The notes under the pieces were generated by a model. That model saw only the letters and a list, made by a program, of their open reading frames with translations, did no database searches and was not told where the DNA came from. Shown in pieces: positions 45,419-56,629 of a DNA stretch of 64,000 bases. The stretch's first letter is position 1. Each line of letters opens with the position of its first letter. Made by a program: the position numbers and the translations under genes. The DNA is taken from assembly GCA_036924085.1 (NCBI GenBank), contig JAVGWX010000005.1, forward strand, positions 81,954,666 through 82,018,665. The letters are read 5' to 3'. Origin of the DNA: Ariolimax columbianus. Taxonomy: Eukaryota > Mollusca > Gastropoda > Stylommatophora > Arionidae.

Positions 45419-46040
45419 AGAAGGAGCATGTTCATCAGACTAGAGCATGTTCATCAGGCTAAATCGTGTTCATCAGACTAGAGCATGTTCATCAGACTAG
45501 AGCATGTTCGTCAGGCTAAAGCATGTTCATCAGGCTAGAGCGTGCTCATCAGGCTAAAGCATGTTCATCAGGCTAAAGCATGTTCATCAGGCTAGAGCAT
45601 GTTTATCAGACTAAAGCATGTTCATCAGACTAGAGCATCTTCATCAGGCTAGAGCGTGTTCATCAGGCTAAAGCATGTTCATCAGGCTAAAGCATGTTCA
45701 TCATGCTAGAGCGTGTTCATCAGGCTAAAGCACGTTCATCAGGCTAGAGCGTGTTCATCAGGCTAAAGCACGTTTATCAGACTAGAGTATGTTCATCAGA
45801 CTAGAGCATGTTCATCAGACTAAAGTATGTTCATCAGACTAGAGCATGTTCGTCTGACTAGAGGATGTTAATCAGACTACAGCATGTTCATCAGACTACA
45901 GCATGTTCATCAGACTAGAGCATGTTCATCATACTAGAGCATGTTCATCAGACTAGAGCATGTTCATCAGACTACAGCATGTTCATCAGACTAGAGCATG
46001 GTCATTACACTAGACCACGTTCAGCAGGCTAAAGCATATT
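45419..46040. repeat. 19-bp tandem repeat array
   Basis: The unit GCATGTTCATCAGACTAGA (19 bases) is repeated about 32 times. Two variant classes, CAGACTAGA and CAGGCTAAA, are interspersed in blocks, suggesting higher-order amplification. Confidence 0.97.
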
Positions 46041-46639
46041 ACTTCTGAGCCACAAACATTTTACAATTCCCATGAAAAGAAAAGCTCTAACCGATAAACA
46101 AAAAGTGTTTAGTTTTACTTCTGGTCTGGTTATGACTGTCGACATTGGGAGGTTGTGTATTTGATTTGCAACTTCACAATGCAGAAAACATTGCTATTGA
46201 AATCGCATGACAAACACATGTATTCAGAATGTCCTAAAAGCTGGTTGAGAGAAACGAAATGTAGTGATGTTCCTGTACTTGGGAATCTTGAGTGACAGGG
46301 AAAGTCATGATGACACTGTGTATTCCTCTTCCTGAGGTCAGTCTGGTGAATTTAAATAGCTCTAGCAACTCTGCCAATGAGACTCTCGGTAAATAAAGCT
46401 ATATTCTGCTTGTTACTTGTTATACCTAGACATCACCATGAATGGCTCTAAAAATGTCCTCTAGCAGAATGTCTTCAAGAGACGAAGTGGGTTAAACTGT
46501 GTTCTGCAACGTGGGTACCAGCGCATCCGTTGTAACTCCGTATTTGTTTAACGCCGTTCTCCTAGTATTTGTAAAGCAACTGGTCTTCGTAGAGAGGCTT
46601 GCTTCTCCTTGGAAACTTGGTTTACTTGGTCAGCGAATT
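46041..46639. other. No recognised feature
   Basis: Nothing recognised. Confidence 0.45.
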
Positions 46640-47385
46640 TTTAATGTACGATTAAGACATAGAGACAGATCGAAACGCCCATGGACTGGACGGCCAGCTT
46701 GTATTTCGACATAGTCTGATATGACTGTAAAGACTGATGCGCGAGTGACAGCCCCTACCACAGATCGTACAACCATCCTGAGAAGGTTGGTTTGTAGAGA
46801 TCTTCCCCAATCTCTTCAGTATCTCCCTTTTCTCTGCAGCCAGTAGACCTCTACGAGCATCGGCTGCTACTATGCCCCTTTCAACTGAATGTATCCAAAC
46901 AGCTCGAACGTTATCAATCGTTTCCGAGTCTTTGAAAGGCATGTGACTTCGTACCCCTCTTGCACACGCTCTTGAATGGCAATGCAGGACGGCCGACACT
47001 TCTAGCTCCAATGGCCAGCTGTCCATAGAGGATTTCCTTTGACAGAATCTCGTCTAATGTGTGATAAATATGCTCCAACCATCGAAGGCGTTGTTGGCTC
47101 AACATCCAGTACATGATGGGAGTGTTTGCTCGCTGTAAAATCACATTATGTGCCACCGAATCCATAATATACGCCGAATGCACCTCTTGTGGAAGGTGTT
47201 GAGCTAACCAGCTCCTGCTTAGTGTAAGTGCTGCAAGTGACGCTTTCATACATGAGAGTGCCAAGAACGCAGAACCTGATAGACCTAATCTTTGGTGTAG
47301 TGAGCCAGCACATTGTTCTCCCAGACTCTCTTTGCCAGGAAGGCCATGACGGTGCTCGCACTGTTAAGCCTACTGTCTACGTTGT
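46640..47385 (-). pseudogene. Zinc-finger LINE, RT C-terminal fragment
   Basis: Minus-strand blocks in shifting frames: VWENNVLAHYTKD, a YGS/LLY-like region now SWHSHV*KRHLQ, QRANTPIMYWMLSQQRLRWL, EHIYHTLDEILSKEILYGQL with GARSVGRPALPFKSVCKR, a decayed W-x-LA-x-DR region, AAEKREILKR and CTICGRGCHSRISLYSH. The order (WL-GH, ILYGEL, RSVGRP-LRFKDVCKRD, then a CxxC...H finger) is typical of zinc-finger LINEs. It resembles family Z in layout, but the finger (CTICGRGC) and LYGQL block differ from CPICSRCF, so it may be a sister family. No RT catalytic core remains. Confidence 0.72.
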
Positions 47386-48429
47386 ACGAGAACAATTTAT
47401 TATAATCATCAAATGATCTCTTCGAAATCTTAATAAATAGTATCAAATATATCACGATTTATATAGTATTTGGATAAACTAACAAAAGGACAGAACATTC
47501 CCTTGACCAGTAGATAATGAAAACATGGCATATAGAGCACAATAGAAATACGTTCCCCTTTTTCTAGTACATGGAAACTCTCACGCTTAGATATCCCAGT
47601 GACTGTAAATGTATGTCAGCAGGGGTTGGCATCTTCTGCCTTGGCACGTTTTGCAAGACTAATGTTACAGCGTTCGCCTGAGTCTGTCGCTTGAGTAGGT
47701 GAATCGCAGATCGCTCCGTTTTTCACGATTTAATCTGAAATGCTCTTTATCTGCACGCTCCAACTGGCTCTGCTGTAAATGAGGATAACGGTTACTGTTA
47801 TAGATGAAAAAAAAACAGCAAAGATGAGATCTGAGGCCCTATCTGATTCAAACAGCAGAGGTCGTGACGTATCTAACACTTCATCCCTAACAACAATGTC
47901 CGTCATTAGAGTACCATGTTATCTAACTTTCAATATAACAACCCGTCAGAGTATTGCCGAGCCCCGAAAGGGTATCAACCTGCCAAGTATGTTGCAAGAG
48001 GCGAATATGAAGGTCGGCTTTACCATTATGTACACATTATGAGTCAACAACTTCAACAAATAAGAAGTCACAACTAACAAGAACGATTGAACACAACCAT
48101 CCAAGACAGTAGAATGTTATCTGCCACGACCGCTAGTGACATGATGAAAGGAAATCCGGAAGGAATCTGGATTGCTGATGTAGATCGGCTAAGACAAACA
48201 TAAAGGAAACATTGAAGACGAAGAGATGCAACAGATGTCCAGGAAAGGAGGACTTGGTGTGTTTTTGTTTGACGACATTTGCTCAAAACGGAAACACGCT
48301 CCAGTTTTGATCTGGTTAAGAGCCAGCCTTCACATCAAGTGATTCTGACTTCCCCATTGTCGACAGTCCGTTGCTCAAACCTTTGAATGTGCCCTCCCGA
48401 ATCGTTTCCAGCAGAAGCTTGTTTTTTTA
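47386..48429. other. No recognised feature
   Basis: Frames at 47779-48042 (plus) and 48074-48286 (minus) are not recognised. Confidence 0.45.
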
Positions 48430-48812
48430 GATTTGTTTCTCAGACGAGACAACGGGTGCTTATATTGCGCCAACTGTCTCTTACTCCCTGGTTCGTAATG
48501 GTGCACACAAGACTCGTGAATATCATCTCCTTCACGAGCATGGCAATCTAAATGCTGCTGACAAATTGTATGAAGTGCACGTTTGTGATAATAGGACAGC
48601 TACCTGAGGACAAGTATGCAACACACTTTTCTATAACCGAGGTCATCATTTACATTTTTGTGCGCAGCGCCGTGACTAATGTTAAAATCTAAAGCTATTT
48701 CATCAATAGTGACTCGTCGGATACTACAGACTATCTGGTCGATGTGCTGTTTCAAGGTGTCAGTTGCCACTAGTGTTCGTCTATCACGCCGCCGTTCATC
48801 AAAGACGTTTTG
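48430..48812 (-). pseudogene. Mariner-like transposase fragment
   Basis: One minus-strand frame with a single TAG reads VFDERRRDRRTLVATD, IVCSIRRVTIDEIALDFNIS, HGAAHKNVNDDLGYRKVC, the stop, then LSYYHKRALHTICQQHLDCH, AREGDDIHESCVHHYEPGSK and RQLAQYKHPLS. This is the second helix-turn-helix and the start of the catalytic domain of a mariner/Tc1-superfamily transposase, related to proteins annotated as SETMAR-like. The expected GDETWVHHYEP is altered to DIHESCVHHYEP, so the first catalytic aspartate region is damaged. Both ends of the gene and the terminal inverted repeats are absent. Confidence 0.8.
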
Positions 48813-50254
48813 TCTTCCTTTTTAAAATCTTTCTTCCTATTCACACACTATCCTCTTATTCAAAGAACTGTCTCCATACTGAACTTCATTCTTGTGTAGA
48901 TTTCTAAAGGCTCACTCCCTCTGGCTACAAAAAACGAATAGCGTCTTGTTCTTTTAGGAGCATGTTAAAAGTGGGGGCGGCCATGTTGTAAACTATATTG
49001 TGCATGCGCATACTGCTCAATTGTCACAATCCCGGCATGGACTTTTGCTAAAAAAAACATTTTACGTCTTGAAACTAGCTTTTTCGTAGTATATACACGC
49101 CAATGCATTTAATAATACAATTGCTGTTACTTAGTGACTGAATATATATATATATATATATGCGTCTTGATACATTTGTACGTGTAGTGATGTGTGTTAG
49201 TGCGCATTCTCAATGGTGTATCGTATATTTGTCTTTCTTTGTCTTGTAATTTGTATGTGTTTTCATGTCTTTTGTTTTTGTCCTTGATGGGGACTTTGTA
49301 GTCTTGACGTTGGTTTCCTTTTGTTTTTTGTCGTGGCGATTCTCAGGTGTGCATTTTTTATTGTATTGTATGTATAAATCTATTGGCCATTATTTGTTTG
49401 ATCTATTCTTTGTTTTAACTGGGATACGGTGGCCTTCACATGTTGTTGCCAATTCAAACCGTTTTCTGTTTCTACCATATATCATTTACTGTTTGTTTTG
49501 TTTTGTTAGTTGTTTTATTTAGTTTTTGTTGAATGATCTTACGACCATATCGTGTTTTAGCGTGTTTTTTATACTCAAGCAATCAGTGAGCCATTACGTA
49601 TGTTTTTATTATGTATATATAGGAAGAGCTGTTGTAACACGCTACCACCAGAAACGGCAATGTTTAGTACGATCAACTTCAAGCATCAAGATTATTGGAC
49701 TTGTTCACGTGGAAGTGTGTGTCACTGCTGTTGCAGAGTCCTCTATTATAAAGGAGATAGTTATTTAGCAATACATGCTCCAGCGCCAACCATGAATGGG
49801 GAACGCTCTGCAATAATAATGTGTTTTTTTCTTGTGATTAGCACAGCGTTATGTATACCATTATTTGCAAGCTTAGCAACATGACCTACAATGGATGCAA
49901 TTTGCAAGAGGTCTGAATAGCGTTTCTGTCAACACATCTACGATACGTCTCGCAGGAATTCTACACCTGTCTTCACACGTTTTAATAGCCTAGTCATTAG
50001 GGCATTTGAGACACCATAATTACTACAATATGTTCTTACGTGTCCATCGAGAGAGTTGAATTACTCTGTGAACCCGCCTAATGTATCTCATGGGGGTTAC
50101 TTATTCTCCACACAAATATTTGTCTCCGAGGGGAAATAATAAACAGACAGCAGAACTTGTTGTTCTATAGACGTGTCGGTTCCATCAAAGGAGCAGAGTA
50201 ACCGCATGGCTCTATCTCCAACAATGTTGAAGGATAAATTGTATGTTGACGAGA
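48813..50254. other. No recognised gene; short (TA)n tract
   Basis: ATATATATATATATATATAT lies at 49142-49162. T-rich plus frames at 49265-49884 are not recognised. Confidence 0.45.
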
Positions 50255-50456
50255 CAGACCAGACGTAAGACAGACGGACATTGACGACGCAGACTTAAGA
50301 CAGACGGATGTTGACGAGACATACCTATAACAGACGGATGTTGATGACACATACCTATAACAGACGGATGTTGACGAGACATACCTATAAAAGACGGATG
50401 TTGACGAGACATACATATAACAGACGGATGTTGACGAGACATACCTATAACAGACT
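50255..50456. repeat. 30-bp minisatellite, left part (split by LINE copy D)
   Basis: Units ACAGACGGATGTTGACGAGA CATACCTATA of 30 bases. The array stops at 50456 where the LINE tail begins and resumes unchanged at 53393, so it existed before the insertion. Confidence 0.95.
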
Positions 50457-53392
50457 TCTTCTTCTTCTTCTTCGTACGCAGTCATACAGTAACCATTATT
50501 TTTTCGAAAAAAGCGGCGGTCATCCTGAGGCTGTCGCCACTGCCATAGAGCTTGTCTTGCAGTTCCACTGGTGATGGCCACATCTGCTCTCTCTGGTCCT
50601 CGTATGTCGAGCAGTTCTGCAGCAGATGTTCAGCGGTCATTTTACCAGTACCGCACGGGCATTCGTCGGTACCACCTATCTTCAATTTGTTGAATAGGTG
50701 GTACCTCAGTCTATTGTGGCCAGTGCGAAGTCTGAAGACAACGACCTGCTCTCTTCGGTTCAACTGGTAATAGGCATCGTATGTTCGGTTTCCCATTTGG
50801 TCATGTATCTGGCTTTGATAAGCCGTTTTGACTCTTCGTACGTCATACTAGTATCTGTTTGTGGTAGTCTTGCACCTTCTTTTGCCAGTCTGTCTGCCTC
50901 CTCGTTGCCTTGGATGTTGCAGTGTGATGGGACCCACTGTACCACTACCCTTTTTGGTGCGGACTGCTGGCACAATTTGCAGAGTGCTGCTCTTAAGTCA
51001 TTTAGCTCAGTGTTTTTCTGGCTTTTTAGCGCTGTGACTACAGCGAGAGCATCTGTAAGCAAGACTATATGGCTTTCATTTTCATTGTGTGTCACCATTT
51101 CTTCCACTGCCGCCCTCAGTGCCTCTGCCTCCGCTCTGAAATTGCTTGTGTACTTACCAGTAGCGAATGACAGTGTTATTTGTTTACCAATTGGTAGGTT
51201 CAGGAATGCTCCTGCCCCTCCGTTCTGTGTATTGTTTGTTACAGAACCGTCGGTGTATGCATGGGTCCAGTCCATGCTTGGGTAGCTTTTCGATATGAAG
51301 CTTAGGGTAGTATCTCTCCTTTCTTTTTCAGTCTGGCAGTTTTTGTTTGCAATACCTGGTATATTTTCTACCACCTCTGGAAATATATCCAGCCTCCAGG
51401 TAGGTTTTCATACAGTAGTGATGGGTTTTGGTGTTGTTAGTGCGTTTATGGGATCTTCGTGCATCTTTGCTTTGGCTATTTTTGCAAAGTTTCTCCGCTT
51501 TAGTTTCCCATTTTCCAAATTGTTTAGTCTCTGGTGCATTGGATGGTCAGTCAGTCTTCGGAGTTTCTCTGACTGCAGCTGGGCTCTGCAGTCCCTTCTA
51601 TCGGTCATGGATTGCAGTTTTGTAATCTTTTCAAGTTCTACAATTGGCGTTGACTTCATGCCTCCTGTTATAACTCTCATGGCTTGGTTTTGAAGTTTGC
51701 TAACTTTATCGAAGTTCGCCTTTGCTGCTGTTGTCCATGCCGCAATGCCATACTCGAGAACTGGTCTCACTCTTCCAGTGTACAGTTTCTTTATTATGCT
51801 TTCGTCTGCTCCCCAGCTTGTGCCAGCAAGTTTCCTCATGATTGCCATTCTTTCTCTGGCTCTCATTCGGTTTCTCTCGATCTGACTTTTCCATGTCATG
51901 CGCCGATCAAATGTGACTCCCAGATAGGTTGGGTTGTCGTTTGGCTGCAGGAATTTGCCATTTAAGCTTAATTTGGTATTTTGGGGTTGGATTGAAAGCG
52001 AGAATATTGTGCATGTGGTTTTCTCCTCGTTTATTTTGACCAGCCATGAGTTCGCCAACTCTTCCAGCGATGTTAGGGCCTGCTGCATCCGATTTTTTGC
52101 TATTGTGAGATTCTTTTCAGAGGTCCACATAGCCAGATCGTGTGCAAACATTGAGCTATGGACTCTCCTTGGTATATTCTCTGTAATGTCGTTTATATAT
52201 ACCAGGAAGAGTGTGGGTGACAGTACTCCCCCTTGGGGTACTCCCTGCTCGAGTGTCACCTTTTTGCTCATCTGCCCTTGTACTTGGACTCTGGCGGTTC
52301 TTTGTTTGAGGTAGTGGTTGATCCACTTGTACATTTTCCCACAAACATCACTTCTTCTTAGCTTGGCTCTAAGTCCGTCTTTCCAGACTTTGTCAAATGC
52401 CTTTTCTAGATCCACACAAACAGCTACTGTGTGTTTCTGTGCCTGGTAGGCATCTTCTATTTCCTGGGCTTTGAGGATGACCTGGTCCTCAGTGGATCTG
52501 TGCTGTCTAAAGTCGGCTTGCTGGGGAATTAGTATTCGTTTTTCTTCCAGATGCCACATCAGTCTGGTGTTTATCATACGTTCCATCAGCTTGCCGACAC
52601 AGCTCAGTAGGCTGATGGGCCTGTATCCATTTGGATCTGTTTTGTCCTTTCCTATTTTTGGTACTTGTACCAGTATTGCGTCTTTCCATGCCTGGGGTAC
52701 AATTCCCCGTTTCCAGCTTTGGTTCAGGACCAATAGCAGTTTCCTCTTCGCTGTTTGGCCCAGCCCCATCAGCATTTCGTTTGTTATCCCGTCTTTTCCG
52801 GGAGATTTCCTTTTCTTTAGTGTTCTCATAGCCTCTTCCATTTCGCTCATTGTTAATTTGGCCATCATGTGCTCTTCAGGTGCCGTATTGATGTTGTCGT
52901 GCCCCTTTAGCTCTTCGCTAATGTCTGTATGCTTATCTGCAGGGACCTCGATGTGGTTTGCTCTGGCATAGTGATCGACAAAAGCGTTTGCGGCTTTTTT
53001 ACCTGTGAGCACGTTTTCGCCCTGCTTGATGGTAATTTGTTTGTTTGACGGGGTTTCGTCGTTCATGGCTCTGACTAGCTTCCATAGCTTGTTCCCGTCT
53101 TTGTCCAGGTTTAGGTTTTCCGTTTTGTTTTTCCAGCTTTCTCTTGCTGTTTGCTTGAGAGTGTATTTGTATTTCGCCGTGGCGGCTTTGAGGGCGATGT
53201 TTGCCTCCATAGATTGTTCTCGCTCTGCCATGTTCCTAGCATTTGTTACTGCATCTTCCGCTTTGTGCAACTCATCATTCCAGTAGGGCTTATAGTTTTT
53301 CCTAGCTCCTCTTGGGATGGTTTCAGTGGCGGCTTGCATTATTGCCTTGCTTAGGCTTTCCACCATGGGCTTCATTTTGTTGTTTCGTGTGT
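50457..53392 (-). mobile_element. Family N LINE, copy D, 5'-truncated, inserted in a minisatellite
   Basis: The flanking 11-mer TATAACAGACT occurs at 50446-50456 and 53393-53403; inside a tandem array this could be chance, but the edges are clean. The minus strand carries ORF2 from the linker before RT (NTRNNKMKPMVESLSKAIM) to the 3' tail. RT motifs are present, but the catalytic FADD reads FAHD (near 52140), abolishing activity. Further defects: TGA in place of CGA just below 51408, and a ~16-bp deletion near 50780 that shifts the frame after WETEH. The minisatellite upstream is in frame, so one open frame (53633-51408) begins with CYRYVSSTSV repeats and continues into RT. Confidence 0.95.
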
Positions 53393-53825
53393 TATAACAG
53401 ACTGATGTTGACGAGACATACCTATAACAGACGGATGTTGACGAGACATACCTATAACAGACTGATGTTGACGAGACATACATATAACAGACGGATGTTG
53501 ACGAGACATACCTATAATAGACGGATGTTGACGAGACATACCTATAACAGACGGATGTTGACGAGACATACCTATAACAGACTGATGTTGATGAGACATA
53601 CCTATAACAGACTGATGTTGACGAGACATACATATAACAGACGGATGTTGACGAGACATACCTATAACAGACGGATGTTGACGAGAAATACCTATAACAG
53701 ACTGATGTTGACGAGACATTAACAGACGGATGTTAACGAGACATACCTATAACAGACGGATGTTGACGAGACATACCTATAACAGACTGATGTTGACGAG
53801 ACATTCCTATAACAGACGGATGTCT
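53393..53825. repeat. 30-bp minisatellite, right part
   Basis: Continuation of the array at 50255-50456, about 14 more units with variants CTGATG/CGGATG and ACCTATA/ACATATA. A shortened unit lies near 53717. Confidence 0.95.
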
Positions 53826-54289
53826 AATGGAAATCGATGAGATTATTTGAGACATGCGATTCTATTAAGCTAGCCAATTATATCGTCATCAAATAAGTGA
53901 CGGCTTTATATTCAAATGTTCAAATCGTCAAGAAGCAGGTGCTGGTACCAGTGGTAGTAGCAAATGTTGTGACAGTTCCAGCTGGAGCATGGGCGTTTAG
54001 GGCAGGGGTGGTTTGGCTGGCAACTCTGGAAACAAAGGTTGCCTGAATGTGTGCCAGGAGCAATCACCGTCTCGACACTATGTCGACAAAGGAAACGAGG
54101 GGCTTAGTTGGAAGACTTTGTCTGGTACAGGAACTGAGGTGGCGGTTCGTAGGTGACCACTCTGGTGCTCCGAATTGGCGAAGAGGGGGGTAGGTGACAG
54201 TCAGATGCTGCTACGATTGGATACGACATTTAGAGTGAGATAGAGTTGAGGATAGTCATCCAATAACAATTAGTTAGGGATAGTTCCAA
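53826..54289. other. No recognised feature
   Basis: Nothing recognised. Confidence 0.45.
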
Positions 54290-55020
54290 ATTAGAGTGAT
54301 AGTTAAGTCAGACAACCAATATAAGCCATTGGACAGCCATGCTGTTGCTTGAGACTATAAAATACCCTGCAAAGATGACCACAGGAGACTGACTGGGAAG
54401 AAAGCTGAGAGGATGTCAGGAGTCAGAGTAATTGACTTTGCAGGGTGACTGGACTAGCATACACCTCGAGTTTTGGCCAGTCGCTCTATATGTGTTTATG
54501 TTAGACACCCTGTAAACAGTAACATATCTGAATGTATGATACGTGCAAGACACATATTGAATGATGCGTGATCTAAATGCTTATGAATGCACAGATTCGG
54601 GAGAATACGTGAACTGATCTAAGTTATTGTGAATGCACAGATCGCCTGATTGTAAGTAATCTGATTATTTGTTAATGTTCAAATCGCCTAGGGACGAGAT
54701 TTGAATATGTGTGGTATGTGCAGGGCACTTTGGGAACGATGTGTATTCTGATTATATGTGTATGCACAGATTGACTTAGTATGTGACCACAAGTGAGTAC
54801 GTGATATGACTATAAGTGACGTGATCTAATTACTAATGAATGCACAGATCACCTGAGCAGACGTGAACCGATTGCATGTGGATATACAGATCACTTGATT
54901 GAAGGTAAATCTGATTATATGTGAATGCACAGAACGACTGAATACGTAATCCGATCTTGAGGACGATTTTGTGATTGTGTTCAGTGTACAGATTAAGGGA
55001 GTGCAACGGCAGGATGTTTC
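54290..55020 (+). repeat. LTR-like dispersed repeat, copy 2 (pair with 38380-39010)
   Basis: GCCATTGGACAGC is followed about 20 bases later by GACTATAAAATACC, then AGCATACACCTCGAGTTTTG with CCAGTCGCTCTATA, GATACGTGCAAGA, then several degenerate units of GTGAATGCACAGATC-CCTGA (54590-54950) and GTACAGATTAAGGGA. The spacing of a CCAAT-like box and a good TATA box resembles an RNA polymerase II promoter such as in an LTR. No retroelement coding region is adjacent, so a solo LTR or other non-autonomous repeat is possible. Confidence 0.4.
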
Positions 55021-55475
55021 GTATCATGTCCTTGGAGGAATCATCAAAGCTAGTGCTTAAAACCTTCAATCGTAGTTCAATATATTTGTTATGATTATTT
55101 AGTTCAGATGTACTTTCCTTTTTTTGTGGTTATATTATTTTGTTTTAAAAAATTAATGAATTGTAATGTTATGTGTTATGTTTTGGTCCGCATAACCAAG
55201 ATTTCTTTGATAGGATAGTACTACGCAACTCTAAACACTTTACACTACCACAATGTCTAATAATCTTAAGGTCGTTCCATACTGTTGATACTGAGGCTCG
55301 ACTTCGAGATTTATTCGCGCACAAGATACCATATCCGTCGTCATCTCGTTTTGCTGATCGTCCCTCAAAGGACTCGCTTCAACACCCAAGTGGTAACTGG
55401 GTTATAAATAAACGAGCCACTGTTTCTCTACATGCATGTTGCAGGTTGTACATGGTGCTAGCAAACTCAGCATCT
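55021..55475. other. No recognised feature
   Basis: A 113-codon plus frame (55173-55514) is not recognised and runs into the R-repeat tail. Confidence 0.45.
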
Positions 55476-55799
55476 TTCTTCTTCTTCTTCTTCGTTCGTT
55501 CTCAATCTACCTGAAAGGGTAAGTCCAGAGAACAGAATGCGTTGTGTTGTAGTGTACAGTTTGGCTGCGATATTTGCACCTTTCGGTCCAACACATCCGA
55601 CTTCAGCAAGCATTTTTTTAGTACCGGGTTAGCATTCCCTCTTCGATCCCTTCTCCTTAGCCAGTCTGCCCTGCTGCAGCCTTTTATCCAGGATCACCGC
55701 ATGGAGGTGTAGAAGGGTCTTGGCAGCTATGGTTCGCTGGCCCTGACGCTAGCAGTCAGCTATGGGTCGCTGCCTGCTGCAGATCAGGATCTTGATCCC
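55476..55799 (-). mobile_element. R-family SINE-like repeat, copy 2, with 13-bp target-site duplication
   Basis: AAACTCAGCATCT flanks it at 55463-55475 and 55800-55812, proving a mobile insertion. The minus strand runs from TTGATCC near the 5' end through CGGTGATCCTGGAT, GATCGAAGAGGGAATGC and GAAGTCGGATGTGTTGGACC to a tail CGAACGAAGAAGAAGAAGAA. It is 324 bases, non-coding, and collinear with 1-302 and, more diverged, with the split copy at 20645-21185. The GAA tail resembles that of LINE families N and Z, which are candidate partners. Confidence 0.9.
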
Positions 55800-55812
55800 A
55801 AACTCAGCATCT

Positions 55813-56629
55813 AATAACCCTTGCTACTGAAACAGTACCGCAAACAGATGAATGCATAATTTTCTATAAGCTGGTCAAGGTAAACATAATCTTGTGACAG
55901 ACATATAGTCCGCCATCTAGAGTGACATGAACATCATGATGATTTGAGAGCGATCGATGAACGAGAAAAGAAATGCTCACTTTTAAAAAAAGTGGTAGAA
56001 AGCTCGCTTCTTGCAGAAAAATAACCGTGTCTCATCCCCATTATTAACATGTACCAGTTCACCCAGTTGAAAGTGTGTGCCATGGCTGAAAAATTGATGG
56101 CAAATGGAACTGGTCACCTTAAAATAAGCTTGGTTTTGTCACTGTGTACCATTTGCATGAATAAAATCACACGAAAAACAGATACAAGACTTATGAGAAG
56201 ATCACGGTGCATATCTTGAACAGCAAAAAAATTTAATAAAGTTATATAAATAAGATGACATCAATTTCCATCTCGACATAGTATATCTCGTGCAATAGGC
56301 CTCCACTGTCCTTTGTCAGTTGTTTTGGCTAAGTATTCTGACTAGTTATTCCTTGCCCATGTCTTATTGTTATCCGTCCATTGCTGTTGTTTTCCTCTTG
56401 CACAATTCTCATCCACTTTTCCTTCGGACATCAGTAACAGCTGACACCATCGATGGACAGAAATGCAGTCAATCACAGAAACAAACTATATGATGGCTTG
56501 AGAAAATATAAGGAAGTGATTGAATGTTCAAGGGACAGATAGCATTTATTTCACTTGTCAGGATGTTTGAGGCTGAGAAAATCAGCGGTAGAACAGGGCA
56601 AGCCATTAAAACTAAATTGTACAAATTGG
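55813..56629. other. No gene; possible LINE 3' remnant at 56270-56440
   Basis: On the minus strand 56440-56270 reads WTDNNKTWARNN and LAKTTDKGQWRPIARDILC across frames. This recalls the last block of many LINE RTs (W-DNIK-WT ... DR-WR-IV-D). Too short and decayed to classify. The rest shows nothing. Confidence 0.35.

Noticed and set aside
50698..51285. A 195-codon plus-strand frame and similar antisense frames at 18586-20103 and 59717-61234
   Set aside because: They are antisense shadows of family N ORF2, which has all conserved motifs on the other strand.
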